Source: JAHFRG01 sp036522275
Lineage (GTDB): Bacteria; Pseudomonadota; Gammaproteobacteria; Burkholderiales; JAHFRG01
NCBI GenBank assembly: GCA_036522275.1
Contig: DATDGC010000057.1
Span: forward strand, 27,331-91,330
Reading direction: 5' to 3'
Length of the DNA: 64,000 nt
Below are positions 1 to 7,662 of the stretch, piece after piece; the first letter of the stretch is position 1; every line of letters begins with the position of its first letter. The notes under the pieces were generated by a model. The model saw only the letters and a list, made by a program, of their open reading frames with translations, had not been told where the DNA came from and did not search any database. The translations under genes and the position numbers were made by a program.

Positions 1-342
1 GAAGAGTTGCGCGCGACACCTTACCTTACCTCCCCATCACAGGGGGAGGGGCAGGGCGGGAGTCGAAATATACCCAAGAATTGGTACGACGCCACTGCGC
101 AAGCCTTCGCGGTGTTCCTGCCGGTGAAATCGGTAGGGGTGATGGGCGATGGCCGGACTTATGAATATGTCGTGTGCCTGCGCGCAGTCACTACCCAGGA
201 CTTCATGACCGCGCAGTGGGCGGAGCTTCCTCACGCGTTACTCTCGAAAGTCTCCAACCGCATCATCAACGAAGTGCGCGGCATCAACCGCGTGGTGTAC
301 GACATTTCCGGTAAGCCGCCGGCGACCATCGAGTGGGAATAA
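1..342 (+). CDS. guaA: GMP synthase (glutamine-hydrolysing), C-terminal part, with in-frame insert
   Basis: Last 113 residues of GMP synthase, which aminates XMP to GMP in purine synthesis; the 5' part lies outside the window. The C-terminal dimerisation domain is intact: AFAVFLPVKSVGVMGDGRTY, SNRIINEVRGINRVVYDISG and the family-typical end KPPATIEWE. The reading frame is open from base 1. The first residues are EELR, which in homologs is followed within two or three residues by a short x-Tyr-Asp stretch. Here about 20 extra residues, rich in Gly, Ser and Pro, sit between EELR and WYDATAQAF. They are encoded by a G/C-rich palindrome-containing stretch (about bases 13-72). The frame is kept, so the protein is probably made. 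Identity is certain from the C-terminus; the insert is judged from memory of homologs. Confidence 0.93.
   Translation, partial: EELRATPYLTSPSQGEGQGGSRNIPKNWYDATAQAFAVFLPVKSVGVMGDGRTYEYVVCLRAVTTQDFMTAQWAELPHALLSKVSNRIINEVRGINRVVYDISGKPPATIEWE
29..49. repeat. Small palindrome inside the guaA insert
   Basis: A 7-bp perfect inverted repeat (cctcccc / ggggagg) with a 7-nt loop lies inside the extra in-frame segment of guaA. Its composition resembles the short G/C-rich palindromic repeats (gggag...ctccc type) common between proteobacterial genes. It is therefore a candidate mobile palindrome that landed in a coding region without breaking frame. Confidence 0.5.
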
Positions 343-473
343 CGGCCCGGTTGAGCAATCGGCGAAAAGCGAGCGAAGCGTTGCAGATAGCCGCTCCACT
401 TGAACTTGATGCCAGGGTTCATGCTAGCCTGCATGCCCAAGACTGCAAGAGATGCCGTTCACTCAGGCGTCGA

Positions 474-923
474 TTATTTACTGCTGCCACCCGTGAGATC
501 AGAAGGGAATCTGGAAGAGCCGTATCGGATGACCAATGTCGCGAGCGTGAGCAACAGGATCGCTCCCGGAATAAAGAGAATGCTCTGATCGGGGTGGTGA
601 TTAATTTGTATGTCGGCGATCAACATCCTTGTCAAAGCCGTAATCGCTACATAGATCAGAAACCGGACCGGCATGTGGTTGGTCTTGAAATAGATGCCGA
701 CCATTGCCCCGAGTTCGAGGTAGATAAACAGAAGCAGGATATCCTCGATCGAGGCGTGACTCTTCGTCACCATCCCGTAGAACGCGAACGCCGCTGACCA
801 TACAATGGCACCCCCGATGGCAAACAATGCCAGATAATGGAAAGCGTCAACCAATAGATTGCCGACAATCTCCGAGAACCTGTTGATCTTTTGGCGAAGC
901 ATGTCGGCCTGCTGTAGTTTCAT
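474..923 (-). CDS. psiE: PsiE family phosphate-starvation-inducible membrane protein
   Basis: A 149-residue inner-membrane protein with four hydrophobic segments (about residues 24-49, 59-78, 85-104 and 114-133). The conserved centre LYLELGAMVGIYFKTNHMPV-like stretch (about 68-86) and the following YVAITALTR identify the PsiE/YjbA family. E. coli psiE is induced by phosphate starvation, but its biochemical role is unknown. The start is well placed: GGAGGAAA precedes the ATG by about seven bases. No clear Pho box was seen upstream. It is convergent with guaA and divergent from tadA. Confidence 0.85.
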   Translation of the reverse strand: MKLQQADMLRQKINRFSEIVGNLLVDAFHYLALFAIGGAIVWSAAFAFYGMVTKSHASIEDILLLFIYLELGAMVGIYFKTNHMPVRFLIYVAITALTRMLIADIQINHHPDQSILFIPGAILLLTLATLVIRYGSSRFPSDLTGGSSK

Positions 924-1161
924 AGTCAGTTTCCTCCCCGAATTCTGCGGCCCTCTATTCTGAGCCTTAACCAGAAATAACTACCCAGAATTAATTACAC
1001 CAAATCCTACATGATTTTGTCATCCTGCACTAGAATCAAGGCGTTGATTTACGCCTGCGTGATGAACAAGGGGGCCGGGGTGCGCACACTCAGCTGGAAC
1101 GTTTGCAGACGTTTCATGAACATAACCTGTGATATTCTGAAAAACAGTCCTCTAAGTAAAA

Positions 1162-1629
1162 ATGACCAATACGATTGACGACGAGTTAATGCGTGAGGCG
1201 CTGGCAATGGCGCAACAAGCCCGGTTGGCCAATGAGGTTCCGGTCGGGGCAGTAGTGGTGAGCAACGGTGAAATTATCGGCCGCGGTTTTAATGCGCCCA
1301 TTTCAAAAAATGACCCGAGCGCGCATGCTGAAATTCAGGCCCTGCGCGATGCCGCTGCGCAAATTGGCAACTACCGATTGTCCGATTGTACGCTTTACGT
1401 GACACTCGAGCCTTGCCCCATGTGCGCGGGCGCCATCATGCAGGCGCGCATTACGCGCCTCATTTACGGTGCGGCGGATCCGAAGGCTGGCGCTTGCGGC
1501 AGTGTGGTAAATCTATTTCAGGAATCGCGGCTCAATCATCACACGCAGGTGGTGGGCGGCGTGCTCGCTGACGAATGCGGTGAAAAGCTGAGGCGTTTTT
1601 TCGCGGAACGCCGCGGAGCAGAAAACTGA
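1162..1629 (+). CDS. tadA: tRNA-specific adenosine deaminase TadA
   Basis: A 155-residue zinc-dependent deaminase that converts A34 to inosine in tRNA-Arg(ACG), allowing decoding of CGN codons. The zinc site is complete: HAE at 55-57 (His ligand and catalytic Glu) and PCPMC at 84-88 (two Cys ligands). Length is normal for the family. The stop overlaps the ATG of the next gene (ATGA), so the L,D-transpeptidase gene is probably translationally coupled. Upstream bases 924-1161 hold the divergent control region with psiE; no clear promoter was assigned. Confidence 0.95.
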   Translation: MTNTIDDELMREALAMAQQARLANEVPVGAVVVSNGEIIGRGFNAPISKNDPSAHAEIQALRDAAAQIGNYRLSDCTLYVTLEPCPMCAGAIMQARITRLIYGAADPKAGACGSVVNLFQESRLNHHTQVVGGVLADECGEKLRRFFAERRGAEN

Positions 1630-2114
1630 TGGCAAAAATCGTTGTGAGCCTGCCGCAGCAAACTCTGACTTTGCTCGATGAGCAGGGCAGGGAGGTGAGC
1701 CGCTATCGGGTTTCCGCCTCAAAAAAAGGCGCGGGAGAATTGAACGGCAGCTACTGCACGCCTCGCGGGCTGCACGTGATTCGCGCCAAAATCGGCGCCG
1801 GCCTGCCGGTGAACACAGTATTTGTCGACCGCCGTCCCACCGGCGAAATTTACACGCACGAACTCGCCAAGCTCCATCCCGACCGCGATTGGATTCTGAC
1901 GCGCATTCTCTGGCTTTCCGGCTGCGAAGTCGGATTCAACCGGCTAGGCAACGTTGACACCATGCGTCGTTATATTTATATCCACGGCAGCCCGGACAGC
2001 GTGGAAATGGGCAAGCCTGGCTCAATAGGCTGCATCAGGATGCGCAATCAGGATTTGCTGGGACTCTTCGATACAGTAGCGGTCGGCACCCCTGTGGAAA
2101 TCCGCGAACGCTAG
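1629..2114 (+). CDS. L,D-transpeptidase catalytic-domain (YkuD) protein
   Basis: A 161-residue protein made almost entirely of the YkuD fold. The active-site signature is present: His119 in IHGSPD and SIGCIRM with Cys135 and Arg137. Family members cross-link peptidoglycan stem peptides (3-3 links) or attach lipoproteins. No signal peptide or membrane segment is visible (start MAKIVVSLPQQTLTLL), which is odd for a periplasmic enzyme; short forms like this recur in betaproteobacteria. It overlaps tadA by one base. Export route and substrate are unknown. Confidence 0.85.
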   Translation: MAKIVVSLPQQTLTLLDEQGREVSRYRVSASKKGAGELNGSYCTPRGLHVIRAKIGAGLPVNTVFVDRRPTGEIYTHELAKLHPDRDWILTRILWLSGCEVGFNRLGNVDTMRRYIYIHGSPDSVEMGKPGSIGCIRMRNQDLLGLFDTVAVGTPVEIRER

Positions 2115-2221
2115 CCCCTTTCGGTCATCCTTTCTTGTATTCACTCGAATTGCGCCGCAGCATTTTTTAAAGCTCTAATAGCTTATCTAAAACAATATGA
2201 TGCATATGTGTACAAAATCAA

Positions 2222-2250
2222 TTGTGCATTGCACCATGCTATGCTAGACT
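2222..2250 (+). promoter_or_regulatory. Candidate sigma70-type promoter for the SDR gene
   Basis: TTGTGC, a 17-bp spacer, then TAGACT in an AT-rich leader 34 bp before the ATG. The -35 element overlaps a small dyad (GTGC ATT GCAC) that could be a regulator site. The match to consensus is moderate. Confidence 0.35.
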
Positions 2251-2283
2251 TAACTTATGCCATTGATTTTATTGTGAAGGAAC

Positions 2284-3030
2284 ATGTGCATGAGACTAGC
2301 GAGCAAGGTTGCGATAATAACGGGTGCCGGACGCGGCATCGGGCAGGCCACTGCCATAAAGTTTGCCAAGGAAGGTGCGAAGGTCATCGCCTGTGATTTG
2401 ACACCGGAATGGCTGGACGAGACGGTGCAGAAAGTCAAGGCCGGAGGCGGCGAGGCCATGGGTTTTGTCGTTGATGTGCGCGACAAATCCAGTATCGAAA
2501 GCATGGTCAGTACGGTGGTGAAAAAATACGGTCGTATAGACTGCTTGGTGAACAACGCCGGCATTGTCATGGACAGCCAGCTTAAGAACATGACCGAAGA
2601 GCAATTCGACATGGTAATTGATATAAACCTCAAAGGTGTTTACAACTGTACCAGGGCGGTGGTGGACATCATGCTGCGGCAGAATTCAGGAGTGATCCTC
2701 AACGCGTCCTCTATCGTCGGACTATATGGCAATTTTGGCCAGACCAATTATGCGGCGAGCAAATTCGGCGTGATCGGGATGGTCAAGACCTGGGCCCGGG
2801 AATTGGGTAAAAGGGGTATCCGCACCAACGCAGTCTGTCCTGGGTTCATTGAAACCCCCATTTTGAGCTCGATGCCGGATCGAGTGCTGAGAGCCATCGA
2901 GGAGAGAGTGCCGCTGGGCCGCCTCGGCAGGCCGGAAGAAATTGCCAACACCTATGCCTTCCTCGCCTCCGACGAGGCGAGCTACATCAACGGCGCTGTT
3001 ATCGAAGTGGGCGGAGGCCTCACGATTTAG
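2284..3030 (+). CDS. Short-chain dehydrogenase/reductase (FabG-like)
   Basis: A 248-residue classical SDR. The cofactor motif TGAGRGIG is at 14-21 and NNAG at 90-93. The catalytic Ser143, Tyr156 and Lys160 (YAASK) are present, and the C-terminus has the usual GG-L-T-I end. It resembles 3-oxoacyl-ACP reductase and acetoacetyl-CoA reductase, but the substrate cannot be read from the sequence. A second fabG lies in the fatty-acid cluster at 45.9 kb, so this one is accessory. GAAGGA precedes the start; an alternative ATG lies two codons in. It is convergent with mtnA, and a link to that pathway is possible but unproven. Confidence 0.85.
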   Translation: MCMRLASKVAIITGAGRGIGQATAIKFAKEGAKVIACDLTPEWLDETVQKVKAGGGEAMGFVVDVRDKSSIESMVSTVVKKYGRIDCLVNNAGIVMDSQLKNMTEEQFDMVIDINLKGVYNCTRAVVDIMLRQNSGVILNASSIVGLYGNFGQTNYAASKFGVIGMVKTWARELGKRGIRTNAVCPGFIETPILSSMPDRVLRAIEERVPLGRLGRPEEIANTYAFLASDEASYINGAVIEVGGGLTI

Positions 3031-3171
3031 TAGACCGATGCAAAACTACTACGCTTGACACAACTTTGTTGCTCAAGGCTCAAAAATCCTCATTTACTTC
3101 CGTGTAAACTCCGGTTTTTTCGCCTCTCTCGCCGCGTTCTGCCTACGCTCGTAACGTTTTTCATCGGTCTG

Positions 3172-4254
3172 TTACTTTTGTCCCTCAAACAGTTTCTTCA
3201 GCTTGTCCCGGTTAGGGGAGAACACCACGCCTTTCTCTGTGATAAGCCCGCTCACCAATTCCGCAGGAGTTACGTCGAACGCCGGGTTGCGTACTTTTGC
3301 CCCTTTGGCCGCCCATTGTGTCTGGCGGAATCCCGAAACCTCGGAAGATGAGCGCTCTTCGATGGGAATCTCGGCGCCACTGGCAACGCCGAGATCTATA
3401 CTGGAAAGCGGACAGGCGACATAAAAAGGAATATGGTGCCGCTGCGCCAGCACCGCCAGCATGTAAGTGCCGATCTTGTTAGCCACGTCCCCGTTCGACG
3501 CCACGCGGTCGGTGCCGACGATCACCACATCAATTTCTCCGCGGCTCATCAAATGCCCCGCCATATTGTCGGTAATCAGCGTCACCGGAATGTTTTCTTG
3601 AACCAGTTCCCAGGCGGTAAGCCGCGCGCCTTGCAGAAAAGGGCGTGTTTCACCGGTAATTACGTTGACTCTTTTGCCTGCTTCCACCGCTGAACGGATG
3701 ACTCCCAGCGCAGTGCCATGACCAGAGGTGGCAAGCGCCCCGGCGTTGCAATAGGTAAGAATTCTTGCGTTATCTTTAATGAGCGCCACGCCATACTTGC
3801 CAATAGCGCGGTTCACACGTAGGTCTTCAGCTTGAATAGCCTGTGCCTCACTTAAAAGTTTTTCTGCAATTACCGCATGACTCTGGTGCTTTACCGTGTT
3901 CCAGGCTTCTCGCATGCGCTGCAACGCCCAGAATAGATTCACCGCAGTAGGCCGGCTACGCGCAAGATCGGTAAAGCCTTTTTCCAGAGCCGATTCAAAA
4001 TCTTTTTCCGATAGGTGCTCCAAGCGCCGCGCTTCCAATGCGATGCCATAGGCTGCGGCGCAACCAATTGCAGGCGCGCCTCTCACCACCATGTCGCGTA
4101 TGCCGTCGGCGACAGCTGCTGCAGAATCAAAGCTCACATATTCAAACCGCTCGGGAAGAATGCGCTGGTCTATCATTTCCAGCTTGTTGTCCCGCCAGCG
4201 CAGGGTTTCGACTTTGCTATTAGCTTGGGTCATTGATTCAAATGACCCGCTCAT
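3172..4254 (-). CDS. mtnA: Methylthioribose-1-phosphate isomerase
   Basis: A 360-residue MtnA of the eIF2B-like isomerase family. It converts 5-methylthioribose-1-phosphate (or 5-deoxyribose-1-phosphate) to the ribulose-1-phosphate form. Conserved blocks include VVRGAPAIG (57-64), Cys169 in TYCNAGALATSGHG and Asp249 in GTDRVASNGD, the expected catalytic Cys and Asp. The start overlaps the end of the upstream aldolase/SDR gene by 17 bases; a second ATG at 4233 would give no overlap. The tight coupling to an aldolase rather than to the dehydratase and enolase genes of the classical methionine salvage pathway is informative about its role. Confidence 0.93.
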   Translation of the reverse strand: MSGSFESMTQANSKVETLRWRDNKLEMIDQRILPERFEYVSFDSAAAVADGIRDMVVRGAPAIGCAAAYGIALEARRLEHLSEKDFESALEKGFTDLARSRPTAVNLFWALQRMREAWNTVKHQSHAVIAEKLLSEAQAIQAEDLRVNRAIGKYGVALIKDNARILTYCNAGALATSGHGTALGVIRSAVEAGKRVNVITGETRPFLQGARLTAWELVQENIPVTLITDNMAGHLMSRGEIDVVIVGTDRVASNGDVANKIGTYMLAVLAQRHHIPFYVACPLSSIDLGVASGAEIPIEERSSSEVSGFRQTQWAAKGAKVRNPAFDVTPAELVSGLITEKGVVFSPNRDKLKKLFEGQK

Positions 4255-6211
4255 TGCCGCCGTCTACCGGCACCTGCGCAGCAGTGGTTTTGGCAAACAG
4301 CGGGCCACACATTTCGGCGGCAAGTTCAGCAACATCGTGGCTCGTGACTTCGGTCCTCAGCACATTATTTATCTTGTATTGCTTGACGCTGAGGCCGTAT
4401 TGCGCGGCGCGCGCGGCGAGTACTTGTTCGCTCCATATGGCGGTATCGAACACCGCGTTGGGGTGAATAATATTGATACGTATGCTATCTGCACCCCATT
4501 CCAATGCTGCCACCCTGGCGAGTTGAATGAGCGCTGCTTTGGAAGCGGAGTAGGCAGCAGCCCCTGGCCCCGGCGCGGGGACATTCTTCGAGCCGATGAT
4601 CACCACGCGGCCGCCTTTAAGGGAGAGTTTCAGCAAAGGATGGCATTCGCGCAGCATCAACAGATTGGCATCGAGGTTAATATTCATCACCTTGCGCCAT
4701 TCCTCTCCGTGCAATGCTTCGATGCGGCGGCTTGCCGGGAAAATTCCGGCATTGAGTACCAGCATGTCGAGACCGCCGAAGGCCTTGACCCCGGATTCAA
4801 GCGCGTTTGCCACAGCTTTTTCGCTTGTTATATCGCAACGCACGCCCAAAAAATCGCTGCGTTTGTGCATCTGTTCAATAGCCGGATTCAAATCGAGTCC
4901 GATGACTGCCGCGCCGCGCACAAGAAGGGAATCCACGCATGCCTTGCCTATGCCTGAGGCTGCGCCGGTGACCAAAGCGATTTCGCCGGTGAACACCGGC
5001 GGCTTGCCGCTTTTCTTGAGTTTGGCCTGCTCGAGGTCCCAGTATTCGACTTCGAACAATTCTTTTGCGGGAAGCGCGCGATAACCTCCCAAAGCCATGG
5101 CGCGCAAAATGATTTCGATGGTATGCAAATAAATTTCTGCGACAATGGCCGCATCTTTAGCGGTTTGCCCCACTGTGCACAGGCCAAGCTCCGCATCGAG
5201 AATTACCCGCGGCGCGGGATCCAGCATGGTTTTCTTGTCCTTGGCCGCACGCACGTATTGGTGGAAATATTCCCGGTACAGCCTGGCATATGACTCAACA
5301 TTCCTTCCCAGCATCGGCAGCCGTTTGGTGCGGATAACATGATCGGGTGTAGCCGGGCCTTGCTGTGAAATTTTCGCAACATTCTTGCGCCGTGCGAATG
5401 CCAAGGTTTGGTTATTGGTGCAGGTGCTGAGAATGGCGGGGAAACCCGCAACCTTTGAAATCTCCTTGCGCAACGAGGTAAGTTCCATTCTCAACGGTTT
5501 TTTGGGAATGCCGCTGGTCCGAGAAATGATTTTCCAGGCGCCTTTCCTGGCCAGGTATCTTTCGGCGCGCGCTACCAGGGAAATCATGCGTTCATAGGAT
5601 TCTCTGGCGGTAGCGCCGAAAGAAAAAATGCCGTGGTTCATGAGCACCATGCCTATGGTGCCGCGTTTTGTTTCTTTGGCAAATTGCCTAACACACACCC
5701 GCGCCAGGTCGAAGCCCGGCATCACATAAGGAATTATCACCACGCTCTCGCCATAGATTTCCCTGATGTGTTCCTTGCCATTTGCCGTGTTGGTGACGGC
5801 GATCACCGCATCAGCGTGGGTGTGGTCTACGTACTTGTAGGGAAGAATCGCGTGCAGAATGGTCTCGATCGAAGGCGCAGGAGCTGAAGCGCGCGTCATA
5901 TGTGTTTTCAGTTCATTCACCATTTGCGGATCGGAGAGTGCATCAAGCTCGGCAAGACGCAGCAAGTGGGGCAGGCGTACCGGAGAAAAACCGGCAGCTT
6001 CTATGGTTTCTAAATCCCAGCCGCTGCCTTTGACGTAAAGGATGTCTTCCTCTTTTCCAAGGATATTGCGTTCCCTGATCTTGACCGAGGTATTGCCGCC
6101 GCCGTGCAGCACCAGAGATTTGTCCCGACCCAGCAGGCGCGAAGTGTAAACGCGCAAACCCAGGTCGCCTTTGAACCCTGCCGCTTCCCTGTCGTTCCAT
6201 AAGCTTTTCAT
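4238..6211 (-). CDS. Bifunctional class II aldolase / short-chain dehydrogenase
   Basis: A 657-residue fusion. Residues 1 to about 390 form a class II (AraD/FucA/RhaD-like) aldolase with GGGNTS (38-42 region), zinc-type His130 and His132 (DHTHAD) and His193 in NHGIFSFG. Residues 410-657 form an SDR with TGAASGIG (415-422), LNAG (487-489) and YSASK (554-558). The architecture matches rhamnulose-1-phosphate aldolase/alcohol dehydrogenase fusions: one half cleaves a ketose-1-phosphate to DHAP and an aldehyde, and the other oxidises or reduces the aldehyde. No rhamnose genes are near. It sits immediately upstream of and overlaps mtnA, which suggests its substrate is 5-methylthioribulose-1-phosphate or 5-deoxyribulose-1-phosphate (inference). 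A TATAAT at 6237-6242 on this strand may be its promoter. Confidence 0.9.
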   Translation of the reverse strand: MKSLWNDREAAGFKGDLGLRVYTSRLLGRDKSLVLHGGGNTSVKIRERNILGKEEDILYVKGSGWDLETIEAAGFSPVRLPHLLRLAELDALSDPQMVNELKTHMTRASAPAPSIETILHAILPYKYVDHTHADAVIAVTNTANGKEHIREIYGESVVIIPYVMPGFDLARVCVRQFAKETKRGTIGMVLMNHGIFSFGATARESYERMISLVARAERYLARKGAWKIISRTSGIPKKPLRMELTSLRKEISKVAGFPAILSTCTNNQTLAFARRKNVAKISQQGPATPDHVIRTKRLPMLGRNVESYARLYREYFHQYVRAAKDKKTMLDPAPRVILDAELGLCTVGQTAKDAAIVAEIYLHTIEIILRAMALGGYRALPAKELFEVEYWDLEQAKLKKSGKPPVFTGEIALVTGAASGIGKACVDSLLVRGAAVIGLDLNPAIEQMHKRSDFLGVRCDITSEKAVANALESGVKAFGGLDMLVLNAGIFPASRRIEALHGEEWRKVMNINLDANLLMLRECHPLLKLSLKGGRVVIIGSKNVPAPGPGAAAYSASKAALIQLARVAALEWGADSIRINIIHPNAVFDTAIWSEQVLAARAAQYGLSVKQYKINNVLRTEVTSHDVAELAAEMCGPLFAKTTAAQVPVDGGNERVI

Positions 6212-6324
6212 GGTTTAATCTCTTGGTTGATGGCGCATTATATATTTGTCTGTGAGGAGAATTCACCAAACATACATAAAAGTTACCACTTATGGACGCG
6301 GGTATTGCTCATGTAAAAATGACG

Positions 6325-7107
6325 CTACGCCTGTGAACCTATGGGTTGAATCACAAACTCATGGCTTACAGTACCAGCCTCGACACCTCGCTCAAACGTG
6401 CGCTCGCTGAACTTTATTCGCTGGTCTGTGCCGATGAAGAGCAGGGTGGATGAGCGCGTACCATAATTCGGGGAAATGATGAATGCGGGGGAGAGCATCC
6501 GCTCCCATTCCAACCCTACCTCTGTATCCGGCAATTCAGCATCAGCCGGAATATGGCGCTCCGCGAGCACAGCAAACAGCGCTTCTGAATCGGGCGGTTG
6601 GCCGGTAGCGAAAAGCGCGGCTAACTCGGACTTGCCGCGCTCCACCTTGGGCCAAGGCGTATTCAGCAAGTGGTTGCTCAAGCCGTAGAATCCCGGCGCA
6701 AGTCGTTTCAGTTCGCAGCTATGGTTTGAGTAGTAGTAAATTTCGCCTGCATCTCCAATCAGCAAATTGAATCCGTCGTAGTCGTCCGCACGTAGCACAA
6801 GCTGGCGCAAATAATCTTCGGCCGTTTCATTTCCCTGCAGGAAATCGCTGACCAGCCTGCCGCGTGAAGGGGCGTTTTTCTTCTGTGCAAAACCTTTCCT
6901 GAAATTGGTCACCGCCGCAAAGCGCCCGTCCCGTGTCACGCCCAGCCAGGTGCCCCCCATGCGCAAATCGCGCCCGCCAAGCACCGAAGAAGTGTCCTTC
7001 CAGAACCCCGCCGCAGCAGTGGGGCGGTCGTAAAATTCGTCACGGTTCGCCAGAAACAGCAGCGGGTAACGAGAGATTACTTTATGCGCGAACAGTGCCA
7101 GGCACAT
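6325..7107 (-). CDS. NRDE / TANGO2 family protein
   Basis: A 260-residue protein of the NRDE family (eukaryotic TANGO2 relatives). The N-terminus MCLALFAH with a conserved second-position Cys and the NRDE motif at 21-24 are diagnostic; GGTWLGVTRDGRFAAVTNFR follows. Bacterial members are cytoplasmic; a role in haem handling has been proposed for some, but function is not settled. The start codon abuts the 275-bp palindromic element, whose end supplies a GAGG-type ribosome-binding site (GAGGCTCTGA ATG). It follows ygfZ and DUF4936 on the same strand, so the element interrupts a possible operon. Confidence 0.88.
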   Translation of the reverse strand: MCLALFAHKVISRYPLLFLANRDEFYDRPTAAAGFWKDTSSVLGGRDLRMGGTWLGVTRDGRFAAVTNFRKGFAQKKNAPSRGRLVSDFLQGNETAEDYLRQLVLRADDYDGFNLLIGDAGEIYYYSNHSCELKRLAPGFYGLSNHLLNTPWPKVERGKSELAALFATGQPPDSEALFAVLAERHIPADAELPDTEVGLEWERMLSPAFIISPNYGTRSSTLLFIGTDQRIKFSERTFERGVEAGTVSHEFVIQPIGSQA

Positions 7108-7109
7108 TC

Positions 7110-7384
7110 AGAGCCTCAAACATAATGAAACGAATAGTGCGACGGCGTCGGTTTCGGATGCAGGCTGCGAAGCGAGCCGTGCAGTTGGGCCATTCTTCCA
7201 ATAAGCGGCGAGCGACAAAAGCATGCGCCGAAATCCGCCGCCGTCCCCAAGGGTTGCGGCCAAAAAGCGCGCCTGCTTTGTTGCTCGGCTTACTCGATGT
7301 CCCGGCATCGAGTTGCGCCTCGCGTCGCGCATCCACCGCTTTTTGGCCAGCAACGCAAATCCGTTTCATTATGTTTGAGGCTCT
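7110..7384. mobile_element. 275-bp MITE-like element with 23-bp perfect terminal inverted repeats
   Basis: Bases 7110-7132 and 7362-7384 are perfect 23-bp inverted repeats of each other (agagcctcaaacataatgaa then acg). Nested inside are a 12-bp perfect inverted pair (ggccaaaaagcg at 7258-7269, cgctttttggcc at 7337-7348) and an 8-bp hairpin with a 6-nt loop (7292-7299 / 7306-7313). No credible coding content: the only open frames are Arg-rich and show no family signature. No target duplication is visible at the edges. The structure fits a non-autonomous miniature transposable element or a structured RNA. One end supplies the stop codon of DUF4936, the other the ribosome-binding site of the NRDE gene. 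Confidence 0.7.
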
Positions 7385-7662
7385 ACGTTGAAACACTCGG
7401 TATGCCGCTGCGAGCCAGGCTCAAGTAATTGGCGTATGTGGTATTCTTCGACAACATGCATCAAGGCATCCTCGAAGCTCTCCGCGTCGGCAACATTTTC
7501 GTACACTTCCATCCACAACAGCGGCTCATCCCGTTTTTCCAGCAGGCGTCCCGCTACCCCGGTCTGATTGTGCAAAGCCGCTTGCATTTCGTGGATGCGC
7601 GCTTTCAGTACGGCTGCGTTGGCAGGCTCCACCCGGTAATAAATGTAGAAATTAACCTGCAT
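7369..7662 (-). CDS. DUF4936 family protein
   Basis: A 97-residue protein typical of betaproteobacteria, with NFYIYYRV near the N-terminus, GVAGRLLEKRDEPLLWMEVYE in the middle and RHTECF at the end. Function unknown; a ferredoxin-like stress-responsive barrel fold is plausible. The start used (MQVNFYIYY) overlaps the ygfZ stop by one base (TAATG), showing translational coupling. The last residues (about EPQT) and the TAA stop are encoded by the terminal repeat of the palindromic element, so the C-terminus has probably been rewritten by its insertion. Confidence 0.8.
   Translation of the reverse strand: MQVNFYIYYRVEPANAAVLKARIHEMQAALHNQTGVAGRLLEKRDEPLLWMEVYENVADAESFEDALMHVVEEYHIRQLLEPGSQRHTECFNVEPQT

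Noticed and set aside
333..797. A 154-residue plus-strand frame opposite psiE
   Set aside because: psiE has membrane helices, family motifs and a good ribosome-binding site; the opposing frame is Arg/His-rich noise.
924..1161. Pho box upstream of psiE
   Set aside because: No convincing pair of the PhoB-type repeats could be found in this gap despite a search for it.
3098..3125. T-run after the SDR gene as a terminator
   Set aside because: Six T are present at 3115-3120 but the stem before them is only a few weak base pairs.
4091..4957. A 288-residue plus-strand frame spanning the mtnA/aldolase junction
   Set aside because: Antisense to two well-supported genes and no recognisable domain.
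7082..7396. Arg-rich open frames within the 275-bp palindromic element
   Set aside because: The nested inverted repeats force similar frames on both strands; no protein family match and no conserved start.
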